A stretch of DNA of 64,000 nt, taken from assembly GCA_963810915.1 (NCBI GenBank), contig CAWEPH010000006.1, forward strand, positions 124,001 through 188,000. Direction: 5' to 3'. The notes under the pieces were generated by a model. It saw only the letters and a program-made list of their open reading frames with translations. It ran no database searches and was not told the DNA's origin. The stretch comes from JAOUEA01 sp963810915 (GTDB taxonomy: Bacteria; Actinomycetota; UBA4738; HRBIN12). The position numbers and the translations under genes were made by a program. Positions 9,008-23,003 of the stretch are shown piece by piece (positions within the stretch are counted from its first letter, which is position 1; the number at the start of each line of letters is the position of its first letter).

Positions 9008-9748
9008 CTACCCGGCCGCCGTTGTGGGGTCAACGTCGTGCGTGGCGAACCGCTCCCCGGATCGGAACGTGGTGGTGCCGCCGTCGTGGCGCACCATCGC
9101 GCCGCCACGGCCGTGCACCTCCCAGGTGACGCCGTCCCCGACGATGGCGGTCTGCTCCTCGATGCCCACGAACCACACCCCCGGCGAGAGACGCGACATC
9201 AGGAACGAGCGCATCCCGGGGATCCACCGCATCCGGTCCCAGTGCACCCCGAAGGAGACGTTCGGCACCAGCCCGAGGCCGAAGAGCCATCCCGTGCCGA
9301 TGTTGCCGCGTGCCGCACGTTGCGAACGCGATTGGCTCGCCACCATCGCCCCGGCGCTGCAGCCCCCGTACACGGCGCCGCGGGCGAGCGCGCGCCCGAT
9401 CGCCTCCCACAGCGGCGATCCCTGCAGGACCTGGGCCAGGTGCTGCGGCTTGCCCCCCGAGAAGAACACCATCGAGGCCGCCTCGGCGCGCGCGGCGATG
9501 TCCGCGTCCATCGCGTGCGCCCGATCCTTCACGGGAAGCACCTCGGCCGGCACCCCCATCGAGCGATAGTGGTCGAGGCCCATCGCGGCCCAGCGATCGA
9601 AGACGTCGTCGCCTTCGGTGGCGCTCGCTGTGGGCAGGATCACGACGGATCCGTCGCCCATCGCCGAGCCGAGCACCTCCAGCTCCGGCTGGCAGGCCCA
9701 CGGTTCGAACTCGCCGGATCCGAGCAAGAGGTAGGTGCGGTCCACCAT
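9008..9748 (-). CDS. Peptidase S51/cyanophycinase-like protein (class I glutamine amidotransferase fold)
   Basis: A 246-residue protein with the nucleophile elbow VYGGCSAGAMV (Ser131), an N-terminal LLLGSGEFEPW strand-loop and FFSGGKPQHL near residue 95. These are typical of the S51 dipeptidase/cyanophycinase group, which cleaves beta-aspartyl or aspartyl peptides with a Ser-His-Glu triad. Cytosolic, with no signal peptide. First gene of a probable two-gene unit with the amidohydrolase downstream. True cyanophycinase activity is not implied, since no cyanophycin synthetase is present here. Confidence 0.83.
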   Translation of the reverse strand: MVDRTYLLLGSGEFEPWACQPELEVLGSAMGDGSVVILPTASATEGDDVFDRWAAMGLDHYRSMGVPAEVLPVKDRAHAMDADIAARAEAASMVFFSGGKPQHLAQVLQGSPLWEAIGRALARGAVYGGCSAGAMVASQSRSQRAARGNIGTGWLFGLGLVPNVSFGVHWDRMRWIPGMRSFLMSRLSPGVWFVGIEEQTAIVGDGVTWEVHGRGGAMVRHDGGTTTFRSGERFATHDVDPTTAAG

Positions 9749-9826
9749 GGCGCGAGCCTAACGGGCCCGCCGCGAACGATGCCGATGCGGGAGGATGGAT
9801 GGGTCGACCGTTGGGAGGAGAGCGAG

Positions 9827-10297
9827 ATGACCGACAGCCGCAAGGATGACGTGCACATCGAACAGACCGGCGCCGGCACCGTCCGGGGTCACGACGTGAC
9901 GATCGAGCGCGCGGGGGTGGGCGCGCTGGTGGGCCACAAGGTGGAGGTGGACCGTGCGGGCGTGGGCGCGGCCGCGATCCGGGGCGATGCCACGTTCACG
10001 AACGCCGCGGTGGGCGCCACGGCCGCGGGCGGCGACGTCGAGCTGCACACGGCGCTCTGCGGCCCGATCCTCGCCGCGGGGGACGTGACGATCGAGCGCG
10101 GCATCACCCAGTCGATCGTGTCTCTGGGGAGCGCGCGCATCGGGCAGGGGGGGTTCGTGGGCGCGCTGCTCGCGCCGGGCGCGGTGGTGGAGGACGGCGC
10201 GAAGGTGCTCCTCGACCTGAAGGGGGCGGTGGCATTAGGCGTCGCGGCCGGCGTGGTCGCTGGAGCCATCTCGGCGCTGGGTCGCCGCAGCTCCTGA
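9827..10297 (+). CDS. Bactofilin-like repetitive beta-helix protein
   Basis: A 156-residue protein built of short repeats with alternating glycine and small hydrophobic residues (GTVRGHDVTIERAGVG, GHKVEVDRAGVG, GDVTIERG), the pattern of a right-handed beta-helix as in bactofilin/polymer-forming cytoskeletal proteins. It ends in a hydrophobic segment (V-A-L-G-V-A-A-G-V-V-A-G-A-I) that may anchor it to the membrane. GGGAGGAG precedes the ATG at 9827. It converges, one base apart, with a second bactofilin-like gene. The role is inferred only as scaffold or filament. Confidence 0.65.
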   Translation: MTDSRKDDVHIEQTGAGTVRGHDVTIERAGVGALVGHKVEVDRAGVGAAAIRGDATFTNAAVGATAAGGDVELHTALCGPILAAGDVTIERGITQSIVSLGSARIGQGGFVGALLAPGAVVEDGAKVLLDLKGAVALGVAAGVVAGAISALGRRSS

Positions 10298-10298
10298 G

Positions 10299-11418
10299 TC
10301 AGTCGTCGGACGTGGAGGGGTAGGTCGGCTCGGGTTCCGGCTCGGGTTCCGGCTCGGGTTCCGGCTCGGGGGCCGGGGCGGGGTGGCCGTCGCCCGACAC
10401 GGCGACGGTCGTCACCGGCGCCTCGGGCACCACCACGGGAGCTTCGGGGATCAGGCCGCCCACGCGGTGCCGGCCTCCGCGCGCGCTCCCCCGCGCGCGC
10501 CAGATCGCCACGAGCGCCGCGCCGAGGCCCAGCACCGAGGCGAGGCCCCACACGGCTAGATCCAGGAACGGCACCAGGCCGAGCAGCGCAACGATCGCCC
10601 ACCCGGCCAGGAAGGCGAGCCAGCGGCTGCGCGGCGGCGTCACCAGGAGCCGCCCCAGGGCCCACGCGGACCAGGCGAGCCCCGCCAGGAACAGAAGGCT
10701 GAGCGCGAGGAGCAGGGTAAGACCGAGCGGCAGTCCCACGATCGAGACCATCAGGGCCACGCACACGAGGGGCAGCCCGATCGCGAGCAGCAACCCCCAC
10801 CCGAACGAGGCGAGCGGCGCCGTGCGCGACGGCGGTGGCAACCCGGTCCGCGCCGCGGGGCGCCAACAGCAGCAGCAGGAGCCCGAGCAGCAGGACGGAG
10901 AACGCGATCGCGGCGCCGCCCACGAGGATGCCGAGGGCGCCGAGCGGTCCCTGCAGCGTGAAGCCCACGTTCTGCCGGATCTGGCCCCCCACCTTCGCGC
11001 CCGCCTCCACGCCGACCTTCTCGCCCCCGAGGACGTCGCCGCCGATCAAGGAGGCGCCCGTGATGCGGATGGGCCCGTTCAACGCGACGACACTGCCGGT
11101 GATGTAGCCGCCGGCGACGTTGATAGGCCCGTCGAGCACGACCACGTCGCCGCTGACGGACCCGAGGATGTTGGCGCGCCCGTGGAAGACCACGACCTCT
11201 CCCACCACAGTGCCTTTGGGCACCGTAAGGGTCCCGGAGATCACGACCTGCTCCTGCGCACCTCCGACGGGCGCGGCGGGCGAGGCGGCGGGGCTGCCGG
11301 AGGGTCGCGGGCTCGCCGTCTGCGCGTGGGCGAGCGCGGCCGGCACGACCGTGAGGACGGCGACCAGCCCGAGCGCGCCCACGACGCGGCGGGCGAACGT
11401 GCGTGCGGCCGGCGACAT
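10299..11418 (-). CDS. Exported bactofilin-like protein with C-terminal membrane region, one frameshift
   Basis: Begins at ATG 11418 with a Sec signal (R-R-V-V-G-A-L-G-L-V-A-V-L-T-V-V-P-A-A-L-A-H-A-Q). A polymer-forming beta-helix section follows (ISGTLTVPKGTVVGEVVVF, GSVSGDVVVLDGPINVAGG, GPIRITGASLIGG), then a hydrophobic segment ending LLLLLLAPRG. Near base 10825 the frame shifts by one base. The continuation (S-R-T-A-P-L-A-S-F-G-W-G) gives several more transmembrane helices and ends in a proline/glutamate tail of P-E repeats. Together about 370 residues. The join is inferred from hydropathy and the lack of stops. Confidence 0.65.
10327..10370. repeat. 12-bp tandem repeat encoding the Pro-Glu tail
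   Basis: GGCTCGGGTTCC occurs three times in exact succession (10327-10362) followed by a partial GGCTCGGG. On the minus strand it encodes the P-E-P-E tail of the bactofilin-like protein. Such perfect short tandem repeats expand and shrink by slippage, so the tail length is likely variable between strains. Confidence 0.8.
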
Positions 11419-11473
11419 GCGCGCATCCTACCGTCGGCCCACCCTTGTCCGAGCTTCCGGGTACGGTTGCACC

Positions 11474-15934
<4,461 letters not shown>

Positions 15935-15941
15935 CCGCACC

Positions 15942-16579
15942 GTGCCCGAGGGCGACACCATCCACCTGACGGCGGCGCGCCTCCGCGACGCGCTGGGGCA
16001 CGACGCGCTGACGAGGTTCGAGACGCCACGACCCGTGCTCGGTCCCCGTCCAGAGCCCGGAGCGACGATCGATGCCGTCGCCGCGCGCGGGAAGCACCTC
16101 CTGATGACGTTCGCGGGCAGCGTCACGTTGCACACCCACATGCAGATGACGGGCAGCTGGCGCGTGTATGCGCCCGGGGAACCTTGGCGGCTGGCGCCGT
16201 CGAGGGTCCGCGCGAGGGTCGAGACCGAGCGTTCCGTCGCCGTCTGCGTCGCCGCCCCCGTCGTCGAGCTCCTCGATGCGGCGGCGCTCCGCCGCCACCC
16301 GGTCCTCAACGCGCTCGGACCGGATCTCTGCGACCCGGCACCCGATCTGGACGAGGCGCTCGCCCGCATGGACCGCCTCGAGCCCACCACCCCCGTCGGC
16401 GTGGCTCTCCTCGACCAGCGCGTGGCCGCGGGTGTCGGGAACGTTTACCGCTCCGAGGTGCTCTGGCTCTGCAGGCAGGATCCGTTCGCGTCGGTGGGAG
16501 CGGCTGGAGGCGGACGCGCCGCCTCGGCGAACAGGCGCGCACCGTCTGGTGGTGCGCCGCCTGCCAGACTGAGCGCTGA
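15942..16579 (+). pseudogene. Nei/Fpg-type DNA glycosylase, internally deleted and frameshifted
   Basis: Starts MPEGDTIHLTAARL, with the catalytic Pro2-Glu3 of endonuclease VIII-type glycosylases/AP lyases, the beta-clamp lysine in RGKHLLM, and the H2TH region LLDQRVAAGVGNVYRSE. After R-Q-D-P-F-A-S-V-G the sequence jumps, in another frame, to L-G-E-Q-A-R-T-V-W-W-C-A-A-C-Q-T-E-R and stop. The final C-x-x-C of the zinc finger is present, but about 60-70 codons that normally carry the end of the H2TH domain and the first cysteine pair are missing. Either a real deletion or a misassembly. Its stop overlaps the next ATG (TGATG at 16577). Confidence 0.78.
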
Positions 16580-18162
16580 TGGAGCTCGGCGCGTACGGGA
16601 GCCGGTGGGCGGTTGCGACCCCCCATACCCTCGCCACGGAGGCGGGCGCGGTGGCGTTCGAACGCGGCGGCAACGCGCTGGACGCCGCCATCGCGGCCGC
16701 CGTCACGCTCGCCGTGGCCTATCCGCACATGAACGGGGTGGGCGGGGACCTCTTCGCGCTGGTGCACCAGCCGGCCGGCGACACCGTGGCCGTGAACGGG
16801 AGCGGGCGGGCGCCGTCGGGCGCGGCCCGGGAGGCCGCCGCGGCGGCGGGCGCCGGCCACATGCCCGAGCGGGGCCCGCTCACCGTCACCGTGCCCGGAG
16901 CCGTGAGCGGCTGGGAAGCGCTGCACCGCCTCGGCGCGGCGCTCCCGTGGCGGGACGCGTTCACGCAGGCCATCGCGCTGGCTCACGGGGGCGTGTCCGT
17001 CTCGCATTCGCTCTCGCAGATCCTCGCCGGGCCGGATCGGCCTGGCGCGTCTGACGAGGACCCGCTCGCGGCCATCTTCGCGCCCGGGGGGACCGCGCTC
17101 CCCGAGGGCGCGCTGTTCCTGCAGCCCGCCCTCGGCGCCACGCTCACGCAGATCAGCGTCGAAGGTCCGGCCGTTCTCTACGGCGGCGAGGTGGGCGTCC
17201 GCTACGTCGAGGGCCTCCGTGCCGCGGGGGTGCCCATCACGCTCGAGGACCTCGCCGCGCACCGCGCGGACCTGGGAGCCCCGCTGCGAGCGCGCTACCG
17301 CAACGTCGACGTCCTGGTGCACCCACCCAACTCCCAGGGGTTCCTCCTGCTGGAAGCGCTCTCCATCGTGGAGCGGCTCGGGATCGACCCCGACCCGCTA
17401 GGCCCGGACGCGTCAACGCTCGCCACGATCTTCCGGGCGACTGCGCGTGACCGCGACCTCCACCTCGCCGACCCCGATGCGATGCGGATCCACCCCTCGA
17501 CCCTGCTCGACGACGGCCACCTCGCGTCCCTGGTCGACGAGGTGCGCTCGGGCGTCCCGGACGAGCCCCCGGCCCCGCCACGCCGTGCGGGCGACACGAT
17601 CGCGCTCGTGGCCGCCGACGCCGACGGTCGCACCGTATCGTTGATCCAGAGCCTCTTCTACGGCTTCGGCTCGGGCATCTTCGATCCCTCGACCGGGATC
17701 GTGGCCCAGAACCGCGGCGGTTGTTTCTCGGTGGACCCGGCGCACGCCAACGCGCTCGCGCCCGGCAAGCGTCCCGCGCACACGCTGATGCCCGTCCTCG
17801 TGGAGCGGGAAGGTCGGCCCGCGTACGCGACCGGCACGATGGGGGGCTTCGCCCAACCCCAGATCAACGCGATGAACCTGATCCGCGCCTTGGACCTGAG
17901 GTTGCCGCCCGCGGAGGCCCTCGCGGCCCCTCGCTGGCTGGTCCAAGGCATGGACCCCGAGGCCGGACATACGCCCTTCGTCCTGGTCGGGGCCGGCGTG
18001 CCGGTCGAGACCATCGACCGGCTCCAGGGCAGCGGGTTCCGCGTCGATACCGTGGGAGAGCACGATGAAGCCGTGGGCCACGCGCACATGATCCGCGTGG
18101 GGCCCGCCGGCTTCGACGCCGGGAGCGACCCGCGCGCGGATGGGGGCGCGCTCGCCGGTTGA
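16579..18162 (+). CDS. Gamma-glutamyltransferase family protein
   Basis: Encodes 527 residues with the family start GSRWAVATPHTLATEAG and the repeated A-A-I-A-A-A-V-T-L-A-V-A motif, GVGGDLFALV, and the conserved PPNSQG segment. The autocatalytic threonine is probably Thr340 in G-D-T-I-A-L-V-A-A-D-A-D-G, in place of the usual T-T-H-x-S-V. The small subunit then includes YGFGSGIFDPSTGIV and GTMGGFAQPQ. No signal peptide, so it resembles the cytosolic Ywrd/oxamate-amidohydrolase-like branch rather than exported glutathione GGT. The start overlaps the preceding glycosylase stop, implying coupled translation. Confidence 0.9.
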   Translation: MELGAYGSRWAVATPHTLATEAGAVAFERGGNALDAAIAAAVTLAVAYPHMNGVGGDLFALVHQPAGDTVAVNGSGRAPSGAAREAAAAAGAGHMPERGPLTVTVPGAVSGWEALHRLGAALPWRDAFTQAIALAHGGVSVSHSLSQILAGPDRPGASDEDPLAAIFAPGGTALPEGALFLQPALGATLTQISVEGPAVLYGGEVGVRYVEGLRAAGVPITLEDLAAHRADLGAPLRARYRNVDVLVHPPNSQGFLLLEALSIVERLGIDPDPLGPDASTLATIFRATARDRDLHLADPDAMRIHPSTLLDDGHLASLVDEVRSGVPDEPPAPPRRAGDTIALVAADADGRTVSLIQSLFYGFGSGIFDPSTGIVAQNRGGCFSVDPAHANALAPGKRPAHTLMPVLVEREGRPAYATGTMGGFAQPQINAMNLIRALDLRLPPAEALAAPRWLVQGMDPEAGHTPFVLVGAGVPVETIDRLQGSGFRVDTVGEHDEAVGHAHMIRVGPAGFDAGSDPRADGGALAG

Positions 18163-18184
18163 GACGACGGGATCCCGGATCGCC

Positions 18185-20155
18185 ATGGACCAGCAGGTGC
18201 CCGAACCGAACGACGTGATCGAGGCGCGGTTCCGCGCGCTCGTCGAACGATTGCCCGCCATCGTGTACCTGGAGGATGCCTATGGCGCTCCCGGACAACC
18301 GGGCGCCCTCCTCTACGTGAGCCCGCAGCTGGAAGCGATCTTGGGGTACCGCCCCGAGGCATGGCTCGAGGAGCCCATCGCGTGGCGCGCCCAGATGCAT
18401 CCCGACGACGTCGTCGCGGCCCATGCCGCCTACGAACGAGCCACCGCGACGGGCATGCCGTACGACGCCGAGTACCGGATGTTCGCGCACGACGGGGGGA
18501 TCGTCCGGTTCCGCGACGAGGCCGTCCTGGTCCACGACGAGGCCGGCGCCCCGCTCTACTGGCAGGGGATCATGTACGACGTCACCGCCGAGCGCGAGGG
18601 CGAGATCCGGGCGCTGGAGGCGGAGGCCCGGTACCGCACGCTCGTCGAGCAGCTGCCTGCCATCGTCTATTCCGAGGACATCACGGGCGACGGCCTGCAG
18701 GTCGTCTACATCAACCCACGCGTGCAGGAGCTCCTGGGCATCGCGCCGGAGGAGTGGGTGGCCGATCCGAGCGTGTGGATGGCGGGGATCCACCCCGACG
18801 ATCGCGCCCATGTCGACGAGGTGAATCGCACCACCGAGCAGACGGGCGAGCCGTTCTCGGTCGAATACCGCATGTTCGCGCGCGACGGCCGCATCGTCTG
18901 GTTCCGCGACGAGGCCGTCCTCGTATACGACGCGGAGGGCGAGCCCGCGTACTGGCAGGGCGTGATGATGGACATCACCCAGGTGAAGGAGACCGAGGCC
19001 CAGCTCGCCGAGGCCGAGTCCCGCTACCGCGCGCTCGTGGAGCAGATGCCCACGATCACCTACATCGACGCGCTCGACGGTCCCGTCAACACGCTGTACA
19101 TCAGCCCGCAGACCGCGGAGATCCTCGGTTACACGCCGGACGAGTGGTACGCGGACCCCGAGCTCTGGGCGAAGATCGTCCATCCCGACGACGCCCAGCG
19201 CGCCGCCCACGAGGGGCCCGCCCACCACGACGTCATCTACCGGTTGATCGCGCGCGGCGGCCACGTCGTCTGGGTCCACGACCAGGCGCGCCTCATCCAC
19301 GACGAGACCGGGGCCCCCAAGTTCTGGCAGGGTGTGCTCGTCGACATCACGCAGCAACGCCGGACCGAGGAGCTCGAGCGCGACCTCGCGGCCGAACGGG
19401 AGGCCACCGATCGTCTGCGCGAGGCCGACGAGCTCAAGAACACGTTCCTGCGAGCGGTCTCGCACGACCTGCGCACACCGCTGGCCGCGATCCTCGGGCT
19501 CGCGGCCACCCTGGAACGCTCGGAGCTGAACCTCCCGCCCGAAGAGGGGCGTGAACTGGCCGGGCGCATCGTCGCCAACGCGCGACGGCTCGACCGCATG
19601 GTCACGGACATGCTCGACCTCGATCGGCTCGCCCGCGGCGCGATCGCGCCCTCGCTCTCCCCCGTCGACGTCGGCTCGCTGGTGCGGGAGCTCGTCGCCA
19701 ACTCGGAGACGGTGGCCGGTCGACGACTGCAGCTCGACACGGAGCCGATCGTGATCGGCGCCGACGCCGCCATGGTCGAGCGGATCGTCGAGAACCTGCT
19801 GGGCAACACGGCGAAGCACACGCCGGCCGACGCGCGGATCTGGGTGCGGGTGGAACGCGTCCCCGACGGCGTCCAGATCGCGGTGGAAGACGACGGCCCC
19901 GGGATCGAACCGGGCGACCGCGACCGGGTCTTCGAGGCGTTCGCCCAGGGCCTGTCACCGGCCCGCGCTACCGGCGTCGGCGTCGGACTCGCGGTGGTGG
20001 CGCGCTTCGCGGAGCTCCATGGGGGGCGCGCGTGGGTCACGGATCGCGTCGGCGGAGGCGCCTCGTTCCGGGTCGTGCTCTGCGACCGCCTGCCCGGTTC
20101 AGAGGGCGCTCAGCCCACCGCCACCGGCTCGTCACCGGAGGCGAGCCAGGCGTAA
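18185..20155 (+). CDS. Sensor histidine kinase with three PAS domains
   Basis: A 656-residue cytosolic kinase with no membrane segment. Three PAS/PAC units of about 130 residues lie at roughly 15-140, 145-270 and 280-395, each ending in a Y/F-W-Q-G-(I/V)-(M/L) PAC strand. The dimerisation/phospho-acceptor helix has His427 in AVSHDLRTPLAA. The ATPase domain shows NLLGNTAKHTP (N box), DDGPGIEPGD (G1) and GVGVGLAVV (G2). No response regulator is adjacent. ATG 18185 keeps it clear of the GGT stop; ATG 18140 is possible. The 3' end overlaps the converging metal ATPase by 46 bases. Confidence 0.92.
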   Translation: MDQQVPEPNDVIEARFRALVERLPAIVYLEDAYGAPGQPGALLYVSPQLEAILGYRPEAWLEEPIAWRAQMHPDDVVAAHAAYERATATGMPYDAEYRMFAHDGGIVRFRDEAVLVHDEAGAPLYWQGIMYDVTAEREGEIRALEAEARYRTLVEQLPAIVYSEDITGDGLQVVYINPRVQELLGIAPEEWVADPSVWMAGIHPDDRAHVDEVNRTTEQTGEPFSVEYRMFARDGRIVWFRDEAVLVYDAEGEPAYWQGVMMDITQVKETEAQLAEAESRYRALVEQMPTITYIDALDGPVNTLYISPQTAEILGYTPDEWYADPELWAKIVHPDDAQRAAHEGPAHHDVIYRLIARGGHVVWVHDQARLIHDETGAPKFWQGVLVDITQQRRTEELERDLAAEREATDRLREADELKNTFLRAVSHDLRTPLAAILGLAATLERSELNLPPEEGRELAGRIVANARRLDRMVTDMLDLDRLARGAIAPSLSPVDVGSLVRELVANSETVAGRRLQLDTEPIVIGADAAMVERIVENLLGNTAKHTPADARIWVRVERVPDGVQIAVEDDGPGIEPGDRDRVFEAFAQGLSPARATGVGVGLAVVARFAELHGGRAWVTDRVGGGASFRVVLCDRLPGSEGAQPTATGSSPEASQA

Positions 20156-22440
20156 GCCTCCTCCTCCTGCGCGAAGTGTAGGCGCAGGATCGCGTGCAGC
20201 CCGTAGAGCACGCGACGCAGGTCCATGAGATCTTCCGCATCTGGTCCGGCGGGCGGGAGGTCCTCCAGCAACGCTTGGTACACGCGCGCGAGGTGCGCGA
20301 TCTCGATGTGGGCGCGCGCCATACTCCCCATCGGGTCCTCGCCCCCCATCATCTCGGCGATGACCGGGTAGACGGCGGCCTCCTCCTCCTCCTCGTGCTG
20401 TGGGAGGCGCTCCACGATGAACCATCGGATCGCCTCGAGCTCCCGCTTCGTCTCCTCCGGGCTGAGCGTGCCCAGCCGGTCGGCCGTCGTGCGGATCTGT
20501 TGGAGCTGCGGGGCGAACTCCCGGTGCTCGGCGCGGAACGGCTCGGCGACATCGGTGGCCGTCACGGGACGGCCGTTGCCGCGCCCAGGGCCGAGCGCTC
20601 GCAGCGCGTTCAGGATGGACGCCACGTCGATCAGCTCCTGGATGATGGCGCCGCCCACGGGTCCGATGATCCCGAACGCGCCGAAGAACATGAACCCGAA
20701 AGCGAGCCCCATGCCCATCAGCACCGACTGGATCGCGATGCGCCGGGAACGTTGCGCGATCGCCATCGCGTCTCCGAGACGATCGAGACGGTCCACCACC
20801 AGGACGACGTCCGCCGCCTCCGAGGATGCGGTCGCGCCGCGCGCGCCCATCGCCACGCCCACGTCGGCGTGCGCGAGCGCGGGCGCGTCGTTCAGGCCGT
20901 CGCCCACCATCACGATCACGCCGCCGTCCTCCCGCTCGACGTCCACCGCCTCGACCTTCTCCGAGGGAGCTCGCTCGGACAGGATCCGGTCGACGCCCAG
21001 GGCCGCGCCCACCGACTCGGCGACGTCCGGGTGGTCGCCCGTGACCATGACCACACGCTTGATGCCCACCTTCCGGAGCCCGCGGATCACGCGGGGGCTG
21101 TCGGGGCGGATCGGATCGTCGATCACGAATGCGCCCGCGACCTGACCGTCGACGGCGACGAACACGCACGACGAGCCGTCCAACATCGAGCGACGGCGCA
21201 CGTCGCGGGCCCGTCCCGGGAGGGGGGCGCCAGCTGTCACGAACGACGCCTTGCCGAGGGTGACCTTCCGTCCGTCGACGGCGCCAACGATGCCCGCGCC
21301 GTGTTGCTCCCGCACCTCCTCGGGCAGCTCGAGCTCCATCCCCCGGTCCCGCGCGGCACGCACGATCGCGGTGGCGAGCACGTGCGGTGATACCTGATCC
21401 ACCGAGGCGGCCAGCCGCAAGAGCTCGTCGGCGTCGACGTCGCCGAAGATCTCGACGTCCGCCACCTGCGGGATACCGGAGGTGAGCGTGCCCGTCTTGT
21501 CGAAGAGCAGGACCGTGGCTCGTCCGAGCGTCTCCAGGGCGCCGCCGCCCTTCACGATGATGCCGCGCTTGGCGGCGCGCGAGATGCCGGCCACGATCGC
21601 GATCGGCACGGCGAGGATCAGGGGACACGGGGTGGCCACCATCAGGACCGTGAGCGCGCGCACCGGATCCCCGCTGATGATCCAGGCCCCGGCGGCGATC
21701 GCGAGGCTGACGGGGATGAAGATCGTGGCGTAGCGATCGGCGAGGCGCACGGCGGGCGCTTTCGATTCCTGCGCCTCCTTCACGAGGCGCACGATGCCCG
21801 CGTAAGTGCTCTCCTCCGCCGTGGCGGTGGCACGCAGGTCGAAGGCCGGCCCGGCGTTCAGGGCACCGGAACGCACGAGGTCGTGGTGCTGGCGGTCGAC
21901 GGGACGTGACTCCCCCGTGAGCGCCGACTCGTCCAGCACGGCGTCTCCCAGCAGCAGCCCGTCCACCGGAACGACCTCTCCCGACTTCACGAAGAGCCGA
22001 TCGTCGGTCCGCACATCTTCGATCGGCCGCGTCACCAGGTCCCCGTCCTCGTAGCGCGTGACCGTGCCAGGCGCGCGCTCCAGCAGCGCCTTCAGCTCGC
22101 GGTGGGCCCGGCGGTCCGCGTAGGCCTCCAACGACTCGCCGGTCGCCAGCATGAGCGCGATGACGGCGCCCGCCAGGTACTCCCCGAGCGCGAGCGCCCC
22201 ACCCATCGCGATCACCGCGATGAGGTCGACGCCTGCCTCGCGCCGCCAGAGTCCGACGAGGACCTCGATGGCCTTGGGCACGAGCGCGATGACGGTGGTG
22301 ATCGCCCAGGCCCAGTAGGCGGCATCCGTCTGCCCCGCGAGCTTGAGGACACCTCCGGCCACCAGGCCTACGACCGAAGCGGCCAGCCAGAGCTGGCTGA
22401 GACCGAGCCGCCCGTGTGACCGCTCGGCCGTGGGGTTCAT
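20110..22440 (-). CDS. P1B-5-type metal-transporting ATPase with C-terminal hemerythrin domain
   Basis: A 776-residue P-type ATPase. Membrane helices lead into the actuator motif DESALTGES (residues 170-178), the transport-site motif ATPCPL (269-274), the phosphorylation motif Asp314 in DKTGTLT, and GDGLNDAPALAHADVGVAMG. There is no N-terminal CxxC metal domain. From about residue 630 a hemerythrin-like HHE domain follows (FRAEHREF, LPQHEEEEE, RAHIEIAH, LHFAQEEE). The TPC motif plus hemerythrin tail defines the P1B-5 group, whose characterised member Nia of Sinorhizobium exports Ni2+ and Fe2+. The start overlaps the stop of the upstream nitrobindin-like gene as ATGA. Confidence 0.92.
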   Translation of the reverse strand: MNPTAERSHGRLGLSQLWLAASVVGLVAGGVLKLAGQTDAAYWAWAITTVIALVPKAIEVLVGLWRREAGVDLIAVIAMGGALALGEYLAGAVIALMLATGESLEAYADRRAHRELKALLERAPGTVTRYEDGDLVTRPIEDVRTDDRLFVKSGEVVPVDGLLLGDAVLDESALTGESRPVDRQHHDLVRSGALNAGPAFDLRATATAEESTYAGIVRLVKEAQESKAPAVRLADRYATIFIPVSLAIAAGAWIISGDPVRALTVLMVATPCPLILAVPIAIVAGISRAAKRGIIVKGGGALETLGRATVLLFDKTGTLTSGIPQVADVEIFGDVDADELLRLAASVDQVSPHVLATAIVRAARDRGMELELPEEVREQHGAGIVGAVDGRKVTLGKASFVTAGAPLPGRARDVRRRSMLDGSSCVFVAVDGQVAGAFVIDDPIRPDSPRVIRGLRKVGIKRVVMVTGDHPDVAESVGAALGVDRILSERAPSEKVEAVDVEREDGGVIVMVGDGLNDAPALAHADVGVAMGARGATASSEAADVVLVVDRLDRLGDAMAIAQRSRRIAIQSVLMGMGLAFGFMFFGAFGIIGPVGGAIIQELIDVASILNALRALGPGRGNGRPVTATDVAEPFRAEHREFAPQLQQIRTTADRLGTLSPEETKRELEAIRWFIVERLPQHEEEEEAAVYPVIAEMMGGEDPMGSMARAHIEIAHLARVYQALLEDLPPAGPDAEDLMDLRRVLYGLHAILRLHFAQEEEAYAWLASGDEPVAVG

Positions 22441-22916
22441 CCCTCCACCTTCCGGAGCGCGGCCACCAGATGGCGCGTCATCGCGGTCTCGTCCATCGCC
22501 ATGTCGATCTCGTACGAGAGGACGTCGTCGTCGAGCCGGTAGCGGCGTCGCAGCGCGGTCACCGCGGAACCGGTGCCCGTACGCCCCACCGACGAGCTGG
22601 CGAACGAGAGCTCCGCGCCGGAGATCGTGCCCTCCGCGACCTCCGTGAGACCGAGCGGATGCGCGAGCGTCAGCTCCACCGCTCCGGCGTCGGTGCCCGG
22701 CCGCAGGAACCCCCGTTCGAAGTGGAGAGGGGCATCGTCGCCCACGAGCCAGCTCGACTGCCGGTAGAGCAGGAACGGATCACCGACGTGGTCGAACACG
22801 AGCTCCTCGCGGTAGCGGAAGGGCTCGATCGTCGGGTACTCCCCGTCCCCCTCGCCTCGCCAGGTCCCAAGGAGGAACGCCAGCGGCGCGAGGTCATCGT
22901 GCAGCGCAGGCGCCAT
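22437..22916 (-). CDS. Nitrobindin-like heme-binding beta-barrel protein (THAP4/DUF1794 family)
   Basis: A 159-residue protein with the family signature FLLGTWRGEGDGEYPTI near residue 14, a beta-rich middle and a C-terminal helix with a histidine (M-T-R-H-L-V-A-A-L-R) in the place of the proximal heme ligand. Nitrobindins are 10-stranded barrels that hold ferric heme and isomerise peroxynitrite or bind NO. Its stop overlaps the ATG of the metal ATPase (ATGA, 22437-22440), so the two are translated together. A role linking heme or nitrosative stress to iron export is an inference from this coupling. Confidence 0.85.
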   Translation of the reverse strand: MAPALHDDLAPLAFLLGTWRGEGDGEYPTIEPFRYREELVFDHVGDPFLLYRQSSWLVGDDAPLHFERGFLRPGTDAGAVELTLAHPLGLTEVAEGTISGAELSFASSSVGRTGTGSAVTALRRRYRLDDDVLSYEIDMAMDETAMTRHLVAALRKVEG

Positions 22917-23003
22917 CGCCTCGACGCTACCACGGGGCCCCACGCACGCCTCCCCGGCCGTTCGGCCCGCGCGCGCACGACCGTGTGGGGTACCTTCCCT
23001 GCC

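Noticed and set aside
17864..19819. 651-codon open frame antisense to the histidine kinase
   Set aside because: Composition (Val/Arg/Asp repeats) is that of a reversed GC-rich gene, with no recognisable domain.
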